DNA of 31,385 bases from CAYFXE01 sp964347035 (GTDB taxonomy: Bacteria; Acidobacteriota; Aminicenantia; Aminicenantales; Aminicenantaceae). The translations under genes and the position numbers were made by a program. Numbering within the stretch: position 1 is the first letter of the stretch; every line of letters begins with the position of its first letter. This document shows, in pieces, positions 22,330 through 30,144 of this stretch. Location of the stretch: assembly GCA_964347035.1 (NCBI GenBank), contig CAYFXE010000033.1:1-31385 (forward strand), in the 5' to 3' direction. The notes under the pieces are model-generated. The model was not told the DNA's origin and made no database searches. It worked only from the letters and a program-made list of their open reading frames with translations.

Positions 22330-23986
22330 ATGTGTTCCCAATTTCAGCGAAGGGCGAGATAAAGAAAAAATAACCGCTATTACCAAAGAGATTGAAAGCA
22401 CACCCCAGGTAACACTCCTCGATGTCGATCCAGGCGAATCAACAAACCGGACTGTTGTCACCTTTATCGGAACTCCTGAAGGAGCCAAAGAGGCCGCCTT
22501 CAAGGCTATCAAGAAAGCCGCTGAAATCCTCGATATGAGTAAACACCAGGGCGCGCATAGCCGTATTGGAGCCACAGATGTCTGCCCATTTGTTCCTGTC
22601 GCAGGAGTGACCATGGAAGAATGTGTCGAACTTGCCCACGACCTGGCGAAAAGAGTGGCCGACGAGCTCGGGATTCCCATCTATCTCTACGAAGAAGCTG
22701 CTCAAAAACCGGAAAGGAAGAATTTGGCCAACATTCGGATCGGAGAATACGAGGGCTTGCCAGAAAAATTTAAAGACCCGGAATGGGCTCCGGATTATGG
22801 CCAACCAGAATTCAACCCAAAAGCCGGGGCCACAGTGATCGGGGCTCGAGAATTCCTGATTGCCTATAACGTCAACCTCAATACACGAGATAGAAAGCTA
22901 GCCCATCACATCGCTCTCAACCTGAGAGAGAGGGGGCGAGCCAAAAGAGATAAAGAGGGCAATATTATCAGAGATGAAAACGGCAAGACGATCAAGGTTC
23001 CTGGAAAGTTTAAAGCGGTGAAGGCGGTCGGCTGGTACATCGAAGATTATGGCATCGCTCAGATTTCTATAAATTTTATAAACTACAAGATTTCACCAGT
23101 CCACCTGGTTTTCGATGAGGCCCGCAAGGAGGCCGAAAAGCTCGGCCTGAGAGTTACAGGAAGTGAGTTGGTTGGATTAATCCCCAAGGAAGCCATGCTC
23201 ATGGCCGGGAGGTATTATCTCCAGAAACAGGGAAAGAGTCCTGGAGTCCCGGATAAAGAGCTGATCAGAACCGCCGTTGTCTCCCTGGGATTAAACGATG
23301 TATCGACCTTTGACCCTCAGAAAAAGATCATCGAGTATCAGGTCAAGGAAGAAGGAACGTCTCTTCTCGATCTGAGCCTTCGAGAATTTGCCGATGAACT
23401 CTCCACAGATTCGCCAGCCCCTGGAGGAGGAAGTACGGCCGCTTTATGCGGAGCATTGTCCGCTTCTCTATCTTCGATGGTCTCGAATTTAACAGTCGGC
23501 AAGAAAGATTATGAGAAGGTCCAGGACAAAGTGAAGGAGTTTGCCGTCCGGGCACAGGCATTAAAGGATGTCTTTTTGGATGCTGTTAACCTGGATACCC
23601 AGGCTTTTAATGAATTGATGGCTACCCATAAGCTCAAGAAAAAGACAGACGAACAAAAACGAGAAAGAGAAAAAGCCATCCAAACGGCTCTGATAGAAGC
23701 CACCCTTGTCCCGTTCCGCGTTCTCGAGAAAAGTGTCGAAGCCCTGGATCTAGCCAAAGGAGTGGCCTTGAATGGCAACAAGAATTCCATAAGCGATGCC
23801 GGAGTTGCCGGTTTAACAGCTCAGGCAGCTGCCGAGGGGGCCTTTTATAATATCAAGATTAATCTTCCAGATATCCAGGATGGAAAATTCAAGGCTCAGA
23901 TCATAAAAGATGCCTCAGATTTGAAAGATAAGGCAGTTATACTTGGTGATGACATGAGAGAAATCCTGAAGGAAGAATTAAACTAA
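22316..23986 (+). CDS. ftcD: Bifunctional glutamate formimidoyltransferase / formimidoyltetrahydrofolate cyclodeaminase
   Basis: A 556-residue cytoplasmic enzyme of folate one-carbon metabolism. The formiminotransferase half (about 1-330) opens MKLVECVPNFSEGRD and has KHQGAHSRIGATDVCPFVP with the expected catalytic H81. It moves the formimino group of formiminoglutamate to tetrahydrofolate. The cyclodeaminase half (about 350-556; SPAPGGGSTAALCGALSASL) releases ammonia to give methenyl-THF. The fused two-domain layout is that of animal FTCD and some bacteria. AAAGGAG precedes the ATG inside the end of the M16 gene. Histidine-degradation partners (hutH, hutU, hutI) are not in the window, so the source of formiminoglutamate is not shown here. 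Confidence 0.95.
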   Translation: MKLVECVPNFSEGRDKEKITAITKEIESTPQVTLLDVDPGESTNRTVVTFIGTPEGAKEAAFKAIKKAAEILDMSKHQGAHSRIGATDVCPFVPVAGVTMEECVELAHDLAKRVADELGIPIYLYEEAAQKPERKNLANIRIGEYEGLPEKFKDPEWAPDYGQPEFNPKAGATVIGAREFLIAYNVNLNTRDRKLAHHIALNLRERGRAKRDKEGNIIRDENGKTIKVPGKFKAVKAVGWYIEDYGIAQISINFINYKISPVHLVFDEARKEAEKLGLRVTGSELVGLIPKEAMLMAGRYYLQKQGKSPGVPDKELIRTAVVSLGLNDVSTFDPQKKIIEYQVKEEGTSLLDLSLREFADELSTDSPAPGGGSTAALCGALSASLSSMVSNLTVGKKDYEKVQDKVKEFAVRAQALKDVFLDAVNLDTQAFNELMATHKLKKKTDEQKREREKAIQTALIEATLVPFRVLEKSVEALDLAKGVALNGNKNSISDAGVAGLTAQAAAEGAFYNIKINLPDIQDGKFKAQIIKDASDLKDKAVILGDDMREILKEELN

Positions 23987-23989
23987 ACT

Positions 23990-24505
23990 TTGAAGAATCT
24001 GCTAATCACAGGGCCTCCGCGCTGCGGGAAAACCACTTTGATCAAGAAAATCTGCCAAGAACCGCGTTTCGCCCAGAGGGTAGGCGGATTCATCACCGAG
24101 GAAATAAGGAAGAGCGGAGACAGAATTGGCTTTGAGATCATCACTTATCCAGAAGGAAAACGGGGACTGTTAGCTCGAAAAGCTATGCCCTCTCCATATC
24201 GACTCGGGCGTTACGGAATCAACCTAGAAGATCTCGAAGAAATTGGGTGCACAGCCATCGAAAAAGCCATTTCATCTCGAAAGATCGTCATTGTCGATGA
24301 AATCGGCAAGATGGAGCTTTTCTCTCAAAAATTCAAGGACATCCTCCTCGAAGCACTAGATTCGTCTCAGCCTTTATTGGCCACGATCATGAATCGAAAA
24401 CATGAGTTTGCAGATCGGATTAAGAGAAGAAAAGACGTTCGTATCCGCCTCTTGAGGAGAGAACACTTTGAAATCCTTTATGATGATATTTTAACATGGA
24501 TATGA
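23990..24505 (+). CDS. THEP1-type nucleoside-triphosphatase
   Basis: A 171-residue P-loop NTPase of the THEP1/NTPase_1 family, which hydrolyses ATP, GTP and other NTPs in vitro; the physiological role is unclear. Walker A GPPRCGKTT is at residues 8-16, followed by GGFITEEIRKSGDRIGFEI, typical of the family, and Walker B IVIVDEIGKMELFS. The start is TTG at 23990, three bases after the ftcD stop, with AAGGAAG about 14 bases ahead, which is a long spacing; MKNLLITGPP is the natural opening so no other start fits. Read through from ftcD is likely. The archaeal and thermophile flavour of the family suggests, but does not prove, transfer. Confidence 0.9.
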   Translation: MKNLLITGPPRCGKTTLIKKICQEPRFAQRVGGFITEEIRKSGDRIGFEIITYPEGKRGLLARKAMPSPYRLGRYGINLEDLEEIGCTAIEKAISSRKIVIVDEIGKMELFSQKFKDILLEALDSSQPLLATIMNRKHEFADRIKRRKDVRIRLLRREHFEILYDDILTWI

Positions 24506-24539
24506 TAATGCAAAAAAGGCGTCGAAAGGAGATCAGAAC

Positions 24540-25055
24540 ATGAGAGCACTTTTTGTCATCGATATGTTGAATGATTTTATCCGGGAAGATGGAGCGCTCT
24601 ACTGTGGAGACACATCCCGAAAGATCATCCCCTTCATCAAGAATAAAATCGATGAGTTCCATAAGAACAGAGAGTTGGTCGTTTTCATATGTGATTCCCA
24701 TGAAAAAAATGACCTGGAATTCCAGATGTTTCGCGAACACTGTGTGACAGGAACAGAAGGAGCTCAAATTATCGACGATCTCCCTATAGGCGAAAAAGAT
24801 TCCATCATCCGCAAAACTCGCTACAGCGCCTTCTACAAGACAGTTTTGGATGATATCCTAGAAAATCATTCGATCGATGAAGTCCACGTGGTCGGAGTCT
24901 GTACTTCTATCTGTGTTATGGACACTGTGGGTGATCTGCGTAACCGAGATTATAAAGTCATCGTTCATAAGGATGGAGTGGCTGATTTCGATCCAGAGGC
25001 CCACCGGTTTTCTCTCCAGAGGATGGAGAAGATTTATGGGGCCGAGATTAAATAA
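24540..25055 (+). CDS. Nicotinamidase-like cysteine hydrolase (isochorismatase fold)
   Basis: A 171-residue cytoplasmic amidohydrolase. The catalytic triad D8 (FVIDMLNDF), K92 (RKTRYSAF) and C125 (GVCTSICVMDT) is complete. A metal site like that of nicotinamidases is suggested by D52, H54 (CDSH) and H67 in FREHCVTGTEGA, a segment very like the HCVxGTxGA of PncA. The likely reaction is nicotinamide to nicotinate for NAD recycling; other amides are possible. AAAGGAG is nine bases before the ATG. It lies 34 bases after the THEP1 gene and may share its transcript. A repeat pair follows its stop. Confidence 0.85.
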   Translation: MRALFVIDMLNDFIREDGALYCGDTSRKIIPFIKNKIDEFHKNRELVVFICDSHEKNDLEFQMFREHCVTGTEGAQIIDDLPIGEKDSIIRKTRYSAFYKTVLDDILENHSIDEVHVVGVCTSICVMDTVGDLRNRDYKVIVHKDGVADFDPEAHRFSLQRMEKIYGAEIK

Positions 25056-25058
25056 ATC

Positions 25059-25139
25059 GGGGTCAGGCTTCGTTATCTTGTTTGGCTTTGGGCTAAATGC
25101 TTTGTCCTTCATACATTCTTCACGATGAAGCCTGACCCC
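25059..25139. repeat. Diverged GGGGTCAGGC inverted repeat pair
   Basis: GGGGTCAGGCTTCGT (25059-25073) and ATGAAGCCTGACCCC (25125-25139) are inverted copies with one mismatch, around 51 bases. The ends match the GGGGTCAGACC family but with GGC in place of GAC, changed the same way in both arms, so the pairing has been kept. It begins three bases after the hydrolase stop and could act as a transcript end. Confidence 0.85.
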
Positions 25140-25190
25140 TGTTCATTTTTGAATCTAACGGTTTGAAATTTTTTTTAAGGAGGAGAGGTG

Positions 25191-25733
25191 ATGGATGAAT
25201 GGAAGATAAACGGTAAAAAAATAAAGCTCGTTGAGGGAAACATCGCCCTGATGGAGGTCGAGGCGGTCGTCAACGCGGCCAACAAGTCGCTCATCTTAGG
25301 AGGGGGTGTAGCTGGGGCCATAAGGAATTTCGGCGGCCCTTCTATCCAAGAAGAATGTAACCAGATCGGTCCTCTCGAGGTCGGAGAGGCTGTCCTCACT
25401 GGAGCAGGAAACCTCAAGGCAAAATATGTCATCCATGCTGTTGGCCCTGTTTATGGCGAAGGTGATGAAGATGAAAAATTAGCCAAAGCCACTCTGAACA
25501 CCCTCAAGATCGCTAATAAGGAAAAGATGAAAGATATTGCCTTTCCGGCGATCAGCACCGGAATATTTCGTTTCCCTATCCAAAAATGCAGCGAAATCAT
25601 GCTCAACGCCACCATGGATTTTCTCAAAGAGTATCCTTTCCCCGAGGAAGTCGTTTTCTGTCTTTATGGGGAAGAATCCTACTCAGTCTTCAAGATGACT
25701 TTAGAAAAGCTGACAGGACAGTCTGGACTATAA
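25191..25733 (+). CDS. Macro-domain protein (ADP-ribose/O-acetyl-ADP-ribose binding or hydrolase)
   Basis: A 180-residue stand-alone macro domain. Visible: VEGNIALMEVEAVVNAANKSLILGGGVAGAIRNFGG (the ADP-ribose pocket with NAAN and the Gly-rich loop) and FPAISTGIFRFP (second loop). The MacroD-type enzymes with NAAN plus GGGVAGAI remove ADP-ribose from proteins or hydrolyse O-acetyl-ADP-ribose; which one applies is not decided. An ATG at 25191 is chosen over GTG at 25188 because AAGGAGG (25177-25183) stands seven bases before it. Its own strong ribosome site and the preceding repeat suggest separate expression from the hydrolase. Its stop codon follows within six bases of overlap with the convergent znuB end. 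Cytoplasmic. Confidence 0.93.
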   Translation: MDEWKINGKKIKLVEGNIALMEVEAVVNAANKSLILGGGVAGAIRNFGGPSIQEECNQIGPLEVGEAVLTGAGNLKAKYVIHAVGPVYGEGDEDEKLAKATLNTLKIANKEKMKDIAFPAISTGIFRFPIQKCSEIMLNATMDFLKEYPFPEEVVFCLYGEESYSVFKMTLEKLTGQSGL

Positions 25734-26537
25734 AAGCCTCTTTTCTTTCCTTAAAACGAAGAACAAAACAAAGATCAAAAAAGCCAAAATGACGATAGCA
25801 CCCGAGGCGGGGACATCGAAAAAATAGGCCAGGAAAAGCCCCAAGACAACGGAAATAACAGCTACAAGAGAGGAAACAAAGATTGCCTGTCTGAAGTTTG
25901 ATGCCAATTGCAGTCCCGCTGCAGCGGGGATAACGATCAAAGCCGCAACTAGGAGAAGTCCAACGATTTTCATACCGAGAACAACGGTGATTGCGGTGAG
26001 GGTAGTGATCAGGACATCCAGCCGACCGATGCGTATTCCCGAAGCTTTTGCGGATTGACGATCAAAAGTCATGTACATAAATTTATGATAATTAAAGATA
26101 ACAATAATAACGACAACAGCGGCCAAGGCGATCGAAAGCCAAACTTCTGTCTCTTTAATAGCCAGAATTTCGCCAAAGAGATAACTGAAAAGATCAACGT
26201 TATAGCTTCGGGCAAGAGTGACCAGCAGGAGCCCTAAGGCAAATCCTGTACTGCTGAAGATAGCAATCGCCGTGTCTCCATAAAGGCCTACCTTTTCTTT
26301 TAGTTTCATGATGCTCAAGGCGGTCAGCACGGCAATGATCAAGGCAGCCAACAGAGGCATCACTTTCAAGAAAAGTCCCAAAGCGACACCCGCAAAAGTG
26401 ACATGAGCGAGACCATGTCCGATCATGGCATCCCGTCTCAAGATAAGAAAAACACCCAAAACAGCACAAGCAATGGCCACAAAAATCCCGGCCAGGAGAG
26501 CCCTCTGGAGGAAACCGTAAGTGAGAAAAGCATCCAT
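25728..26537 (-). CDS. znuB: Zinc/manganese ABC transporter permease
   Basis: A 269-residue inner-membrane permease of the ABC-3 family that carries Zn or Mn with the adjacent ATPase and binding protein. Eight or so hydrophobic segments are seen. Family features include VLGVFLILRRDAMIGHGLAHVTFAGVALG near the start, YGDTAIAIFSSTGFALG, and ALIVIPAAAGLQLASNFRQ, the cytoplasmic loop that contacts the ATPase. The ATG at 26537 is 17 bases after the znuC stop; no Shine-Dalgarno sequence is clear, so coupling to znuC is likely. Zn and Mn permeases are too alike to tell apart from this sequence. Last gene of the operon. Confidence 0.93.
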   Translation of the reverse strand: MDAFLTYGFLQRALLAGIFVAIACAVLGVFLILRRDAMIGHGLAHVTFAGVALGLFLKVMPLLAALIIAVLTALSIMKLKEKVGLYGDTAIAIFSSTGFALGLLLVTLARSYNVDLFSYLFGEILAIKETEVWLSIALAAVVVIIVIFNYHKFMYMTFDRQSAKASGIRIGRLDVLITTLTAITVVLGMKIVGLLLVAALIVIPAAAGLQLASNFRQAIFVSSLVAVISVVLGLFLAYFFDVPASGAIVILAFLIFVLFFVLRKEKRLL

Positions 26538-26554
26538 GGGATTTTATATGGCAA

Positions 26555-27318
26555 TCAATGACGATGCGAGATCAGATGATGGCCGCCAGCGAGCATTTTT
26601 TTGAAGGCCTCTGAACGGCAGAAGTCTTCATGCGTGCCGTGATAGATCAATCTTTGGTTGAGACAAGCCACACGATTCACGTGTCTGTTGATGATCCCGA
26701 TCTCATGGGTGATTAAAACGATAGTAATACCATCTTCCCTGTTTAACTTGTCGAGCATGTCATAAAAATGCTCCTGTGTTCCCGAATCAACGCCTGTCAT
26801 CGGTTCGTCGAGGAAAAGGATATGGGGCTCGTTGACGATAGCCCTGGCTATAAACACTCGCTGCTGCTGCCCTCCTGAGAGACTGCCGATCCGCCTGTGT
26901 TTGATATCAACCATCCCGACTTGTTTTAAGGCCTTATGAATAAGCGCGTTCTCCTCTTTCTTGGTCCGCCTAGGAAATCTCTTCCGGGAAAGAAGCCCCA
27001 TAGCCACAACCTCTTTGACAGAGACAGGAAAGAAGGGATCGATATGAGTGGCCTTTTGGGGAACATACCCGATTTTTTGCCAATCANNNNNNNNNNNNGT
27101 TTTCCCATGATCCGCACTTCGCCTTGAACCGGCACTAAAAGGCCGAGGATAATCCTGATCAGAGTCGTCTTCCCAGAACCATTGGGGCCGATAATGGCTA
27201 AAAAATCTCCCGAATGGATATGAAAGGAAACATCCTCAAGGACAGGTGCTGAATCATAACGGAATGAGACATCCTTCACGACAACTAGTGTTTTCAGGTC
27301 ATTGACATCCGAGTCCAT
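26555..27318 (-). CDS. znuC: Zinc/manganese ABC transporter ATP-binding protein (interrupted only by an assembly gap)
   Basis: An ABC ATPase of about 250 residues. N-terminal part (27318 inward): LVVVKDVSFRYDSAP, Walker A GPNGSGKTT, then GEVRIMGK and the N run. Beyond the gap, in another frame, it resumes at WQKIGYVPQKAT (Q-loop), then VVAMGLLSRKRFPRR, signature LSGGQQQRV, Walker B ILFLDEPMTGVD and the switch His in LITHEIG. The two frames are one intact gene. The C-terminal tail GGHHLISHRH is His-rich, as often in Zn-linked ATPases. ATG at 27318 overlaps the znuA end by 20 bases; GGAG is present about 10 bases ahead. It powers ZnuB at the inner face of the membrane. Confidence 0.92.
27087..27098. 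other. Assembly gap (12 N) inside znuC
   Basis: The true gap length must leave remainder 1 on division by 3 to join GEVRIMGK to DWQKIGYVPQ in frame, so 12 N is not the real length. By family spacing about five to seven residues (around 16-22 bases) are missing. The gap lies just before the Q-loop. Confidence 0.85.
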
Positions 27319-28267
27319 GTCTTAAATTCTCCAGGTTCATTTCCATTATATCAAAAAAACTCACTCCGGAGTCCAGCTGCTTCTTGGTTAAGTTGGCCCC
27401 GGGATTCAGGACGATCGTCCGAGCTCCAATCTCCTTGGCTATGACTTTAGCCAGATCATCGCTCACGTATGTTTCGAAGAAAATGAAATCCACGCCATGA
27501 CTTTTGGCCAATTCCACGATTTCCACCAGCTGTTTAGGCGTTGGCTTGGAGTCGGGACTCAAGCCATACAGAGAAATTTGATTGAGGCTGTACTTGCGCG
27601 CTAAGTATCCAAACGCGCCATGGCCACCTAGGATAAGAGTTCTATGCCGACATTCTTCGAGCCCATCTTGATATTTCTTATGCAATCGCTGAAGCTTATC
27701 CTTGAAGATTTTGGCATTTCCTGTATAGAGCGCTGAATTATTAGGATCCATATCTGAAAGTAAAACGGCAATCTTGTCGACGATAATCTGATCTAGCTCA
27801 AAATCGAGCCAAATATGGGGATCCACCTCTGTATGTTCTCGGTGCTCACCATGTTCATAAGAATCATCTTTAACGTCTAAGGAACCATGTTCATTTTTAT
27901 TTTCAAGGAGAACTCTGCCTACTTCGAGAATTTTTAATTCAGAACGGTTGACGCTATTTAAAAGATTATGAGTCCAAGGTTCTAAGTTGGATCCAATGTA
28001 TATAAAACAATCGGCAGAAGCAAGCCTGACGATGTCGCTGGGTCTTGGCTTCCAGGTATGAATCTCAGCACCAGGAGGAAGAAGAAGGCTAACTTTTCCC
28101 TTAATTCCACACACCGCCTCTGCAAATTCCATTAGAGGAAAGACAGTCGTCACGATCTTAATTTTACTCGACTTGACCTGACCAGGTGCTAATCCAAAAA
28201 AAAACACGAACATTAAAGGGATTAAAAATCCTATTATATTCTTAGGAAAAACTTGGTGTTGGATCAT
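27299..28267 (-). CDS. znuA: Zinc/manganese ABC transporter substrate-binding protein
   Basis: A 322-residue periplasmic metal-binding protein. A signal peptide/anchor (about 12-30) precedes IKIVTTVFPLMEFAEAV. Metal ligands by family position: H70 (GAEIHTWKPRP), H151 (DPHIWLDFE), H216 (LGGHGAFGYLARKY) and an acidic residue near E265 or D270. Between strands there is a short acidic/His loop (residues about 127-146, with HGEHREH), the zinc-affinity loop of ZnuA, though shorter than in many. GAGGAG sits right against the ATG at 28267, closer than ideal. It follows the glycosyltransferase by 10 bases, so it is in the same operon. The His loop favours zinc over manganese; this is inference. Confidence 0.92.
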   Translation of the reverse strand: MIQHQVFPKNIIGFLIPLMFVFFFGLAPGQVKSSKIKIVTTVFPLMEFAEAVCGIKGKVSLLLPPGAEIHTWKPRPSDIVRLASADCFIYIGSNLEPWTHNLLNSVNRSELKILEVGRVLLENKNEHGSLDVKDDSYEHGEHREHTEVDPHIWLDFELDQIIVDKIAVLLSDMDPNNSALYTGNAKIFKDKLQRLHKKYQDGLEECRHRTLILGGHGAFGYLARKYSLNQISLYGLSPDSKPTPKQLVEIVELAKSHGVDFIFFETYVSDDLAKVIAKEIGARTIVLNPGANLTKKQLDSGVSFFDIMEMNLENLRHGLGCQ

Positions 28268-28277
28268 CTCCTCAAGA

Positions 28278-29402
28278 TCATTTTGTCAGATAGAACCGTT
28301 CTTTCCATTCACACCTCTTCTTGAAAAGAGAGAGACGAAAAGAGTTGAAAAGGATAGATAGAACAAAGATGATACTCAGAGGATGGAGGAGAGCGTATAT
28401 CAGGCTTGCTTTAAAACGCAAAGCTATGATCACCCTCATGAGAGAGATTGTAAGAACTTGAAGAAAGGGAATGGTGATCGACTGATTGGCCTGAATACCC
28501 CCCCACAGGCTTAAATAGGGATATATGAAAAGAAAGTAGCAGCCAAGAAAAACACCAAATAGCCGGTAGGGGGATCCTCCAAGGGCCCCATAGCAATTCT
28601 TTGAAAATCCTTTCCATAAACTTTTAAAAGAGGTGTAAAACCTGAGAGACACAATATCTGTCCCATCGATAACAGAAATTTTCCCTTTTTCCTGCTTCAC
28701 CTTTTTAGCAAGAGCTATATCATCAACAATTTTCCCCTTGATTGATTCATGGCCACCACATCTCAAGTAACAATCGTTCTTGATCAAGATAAAAGGCCCG
28801 ATTCCCAGGGGAAGTCGAGAATCTTTGGAGATGTTCAGCAGCTTAAACGGGATGAGAGCAAGGAAAGCAAAATGAATGATCGGCATGAACAATCTTTCAG
28901 ACCATGTTTTCGCGACAAGTCCTGGAATGCAGGTCAAAAAGCCAGATTCACTGTCAAGAGCAGAGGCCAGAGCGACAGAGATGGATCGAGGAGTATGCCT
29001 GGTGTCTGCATCAGTAAACAGAAGCCACTCTCCCCGAGCCACCTCCGAGAGCTGATGACAGGACCAATTCTTGCCCGTCCATCCTTGAGGAAGTTTTTTC
29101 CCCTTGATGACTCTCAATCTCTTTTCTGTCGATGAGAGTTTTTCGGCCTTCTCGAAGGTTTTATCCGTTGAGTTATCGTCCAGGACGATGATCTCCATTC
29201 TGGGGTAATCAGACTGCAGCAGCGATTCAATACACCCGAGGATATTGTTTTCTTCATTCCTGGCTGGAACGAGCACCGATATGAAAGGATAAGTCTCTGG
29301 ATTTTTTGTGATGTTTTGTTTACGCAGTCTGTTTAAATTTTGGATGAGGTTGACAAGAAGGAAAAACAGGATAAACAGAATAACAACCTGCAAGAATTCC
29401 AT
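28278..29402 (-). CDS. Family 2 glycosyltransferase, membrane-bound
   Basis: A 374-residue GT-A glycosyltransferase. One N-terminal membrane segment (about 5-22), then the catalytic domain: ISVLVPARNEENNILGCIESLL, IIVLDDNSTDKTFE, the DxD site LLFTDADTRH, and GRxxVDDIALAKKVK-like KIVDDIALAKKVK. Two or three membrane segments close the protein (about 285-360). The layout resembles carotenoid- or hopanoid-linked GT2 enzymes such as CrtQ/HpnB types, but the acceptor cannot be told. It sits six bases after plsY2 and ten before znuA. A glycolipid role is plausible from plsY2 beside it. Confidence 0.88.
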   Translation of the reverse strand: MEFLQVVILFILFFLLVNLIQNLNRLRKQNITKNPETYPFISVLVPARNEENNILGCIESLLQSDYPRMEIIVLDDNSTDKTFEKAEKLSSTEKRLRVIKGKKLPQGWTGKNWSCHQLSEVARGEWLLFTDADTRHTPRSISVALASALDSESGFLTCIPGLVAKTWSERLFMPIIHFAFLALIPFKLLNISKDSRLPLGIGPFILIKNDCYLRCGGHESIKGKIVDDIALAKKVKQEKGKISVIDGTDIVSLRFYTSFKSLWKGFSKNCYGALGGSPYRLFGVFLGCYFLFIYPYLSLWGGIQANQSITIPFLQVLTISLMRVIIALRFKASLIYALLHPLSIIFVLSILFNSFRLSLFKKRCEWKERFYLTK

Positions 29403-29408
29403 GTCCCT

Positions 29409-29993
29409 CTACCACCCTGATTCTTGTCTTATCCGGCGCATGTGCGGATCGTCGAGGATCCTCTTAAAACCCAAAAAAAGCAAGAATAAAACCACGATTA
29501 AAGATTCGGTCCATGTTTTCTGGAAGACGGTCTTCCATAAAATGGGGATGAGTCCCATGCCAATTCCTATAGCGAGATGAAAATTCCTGAAAACGATATA
29601 AATACCTCCAGCTAAGATGAAACAGCTGATGATGAGCGGCTGCATGCCCATGAGAAAACCCAGGGCTGTTCCCGCTCCTTTCCCTCCCCTCCCCTTCAGG
29701 AAAACAGGAAAGTCATGTCCGATGACAGCCGATAAACCGCACAGCCATATCCACCAGGGAGAGAGACCGAGAAGAATCCCGATCCAGTAGGACGAATATC
29801 CTTTGGAAGCATCCAAAATTCCGGCTATCACTCCGTACTTTTTGCCCACGACATGCCAGACATTGCGGGCACCAACATTCCCCTCACCGACAAAACGGAT
29901 ATCCACATTTTTCACGGAGTTTGCGATCAGGAAGGAAAAAGGAATCGAGCCGATCAAATAGGAAAGGACACATCCCAAGATTATTTGAGCCAT
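29409..29993 (-). CDS. PlsY-like acyl-phosphate:glycerol-3-phosphate acyltransferase (second copy)
   Basis: A 194-residue membrane protein of the PlsY family, paralogous to the gene at 14523. Five or so hydrophobic segments. Motif 1 LIGSIPFSFLIAN, motif 2 FVGEGNVGARNVWHVVG (family form GSGNxGATN, with E and R at variable spots), motif 3 GHDFPVFLKGRGGKGAGTALG. Motifs 2 and 3 keep the Gly-Asn-x-Gly and GHxFPV cores but the Lys-rich GGKG loop reads RGGKGAGT. Start ATG 29993 (a GTG at 29996 is also in frame) has AAGGAAGG next to it, yet a promoter places the transcript start only about six bases before it. It heads the plsY2-GT2-znuA-znuC-znuB gene string. The acceptor could be glycerol-3-phosphate or another polyol phosphate. 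Confidence 0.85.
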   Translation of the reverse strand: MAQIILGCVLSYLIGSIPFSFLIANSVKNVDIRFVGEGNVGARNVWHVVGKKYGVIAGILDASKGYSSYWIGILLGLSPWWIWLCGLSAVIGHDFPVFLKGRGGKGAGTALGFLMGMQPLIISCFILAGGIYIVFRNFHLAIGIGMGLIPILWKTVFQKTWTESLIVVLFLLFLGFKRILDDPHMRRIRQESGW

Positions 29994-30005
29994 CACCTTC
30001 CTTTT

Positions 30006-30034
30006 TTTCTATTACATACAGGGTCATCTGTCAA
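30006..30034 (-). promoter_or_regulatory. Candidate promoter of the plsY2-znu operon
   Basis: Minus strand TTGACA (30034-30029, full consensus), 17-base spacer, TAGAAA (30011-30006). The ATG at 29993 starts 12 bases after the -10 box, implying a leader of about six bases. The match of -10 is four of six. It lies in the 151-base gap between galK and plsY2. Confidence 0.45.
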
Positions 30035-30144
30035 CTGTTCTTGTAGAATTATAATCATATTTTTTTTTTAACGGTAGGCGGGTATTTGGGGATAGATGAA
30101 GCGACCATTGAAGGCCCTGACCAGACCTACCCAGACTTCGGAAT

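Noticed and set aside
26555..27318. znuC as a split pair of genes or pseudogene
   Set aside because: The two parts carry complementary, complete ABC motifs and the break coincides with the N run.
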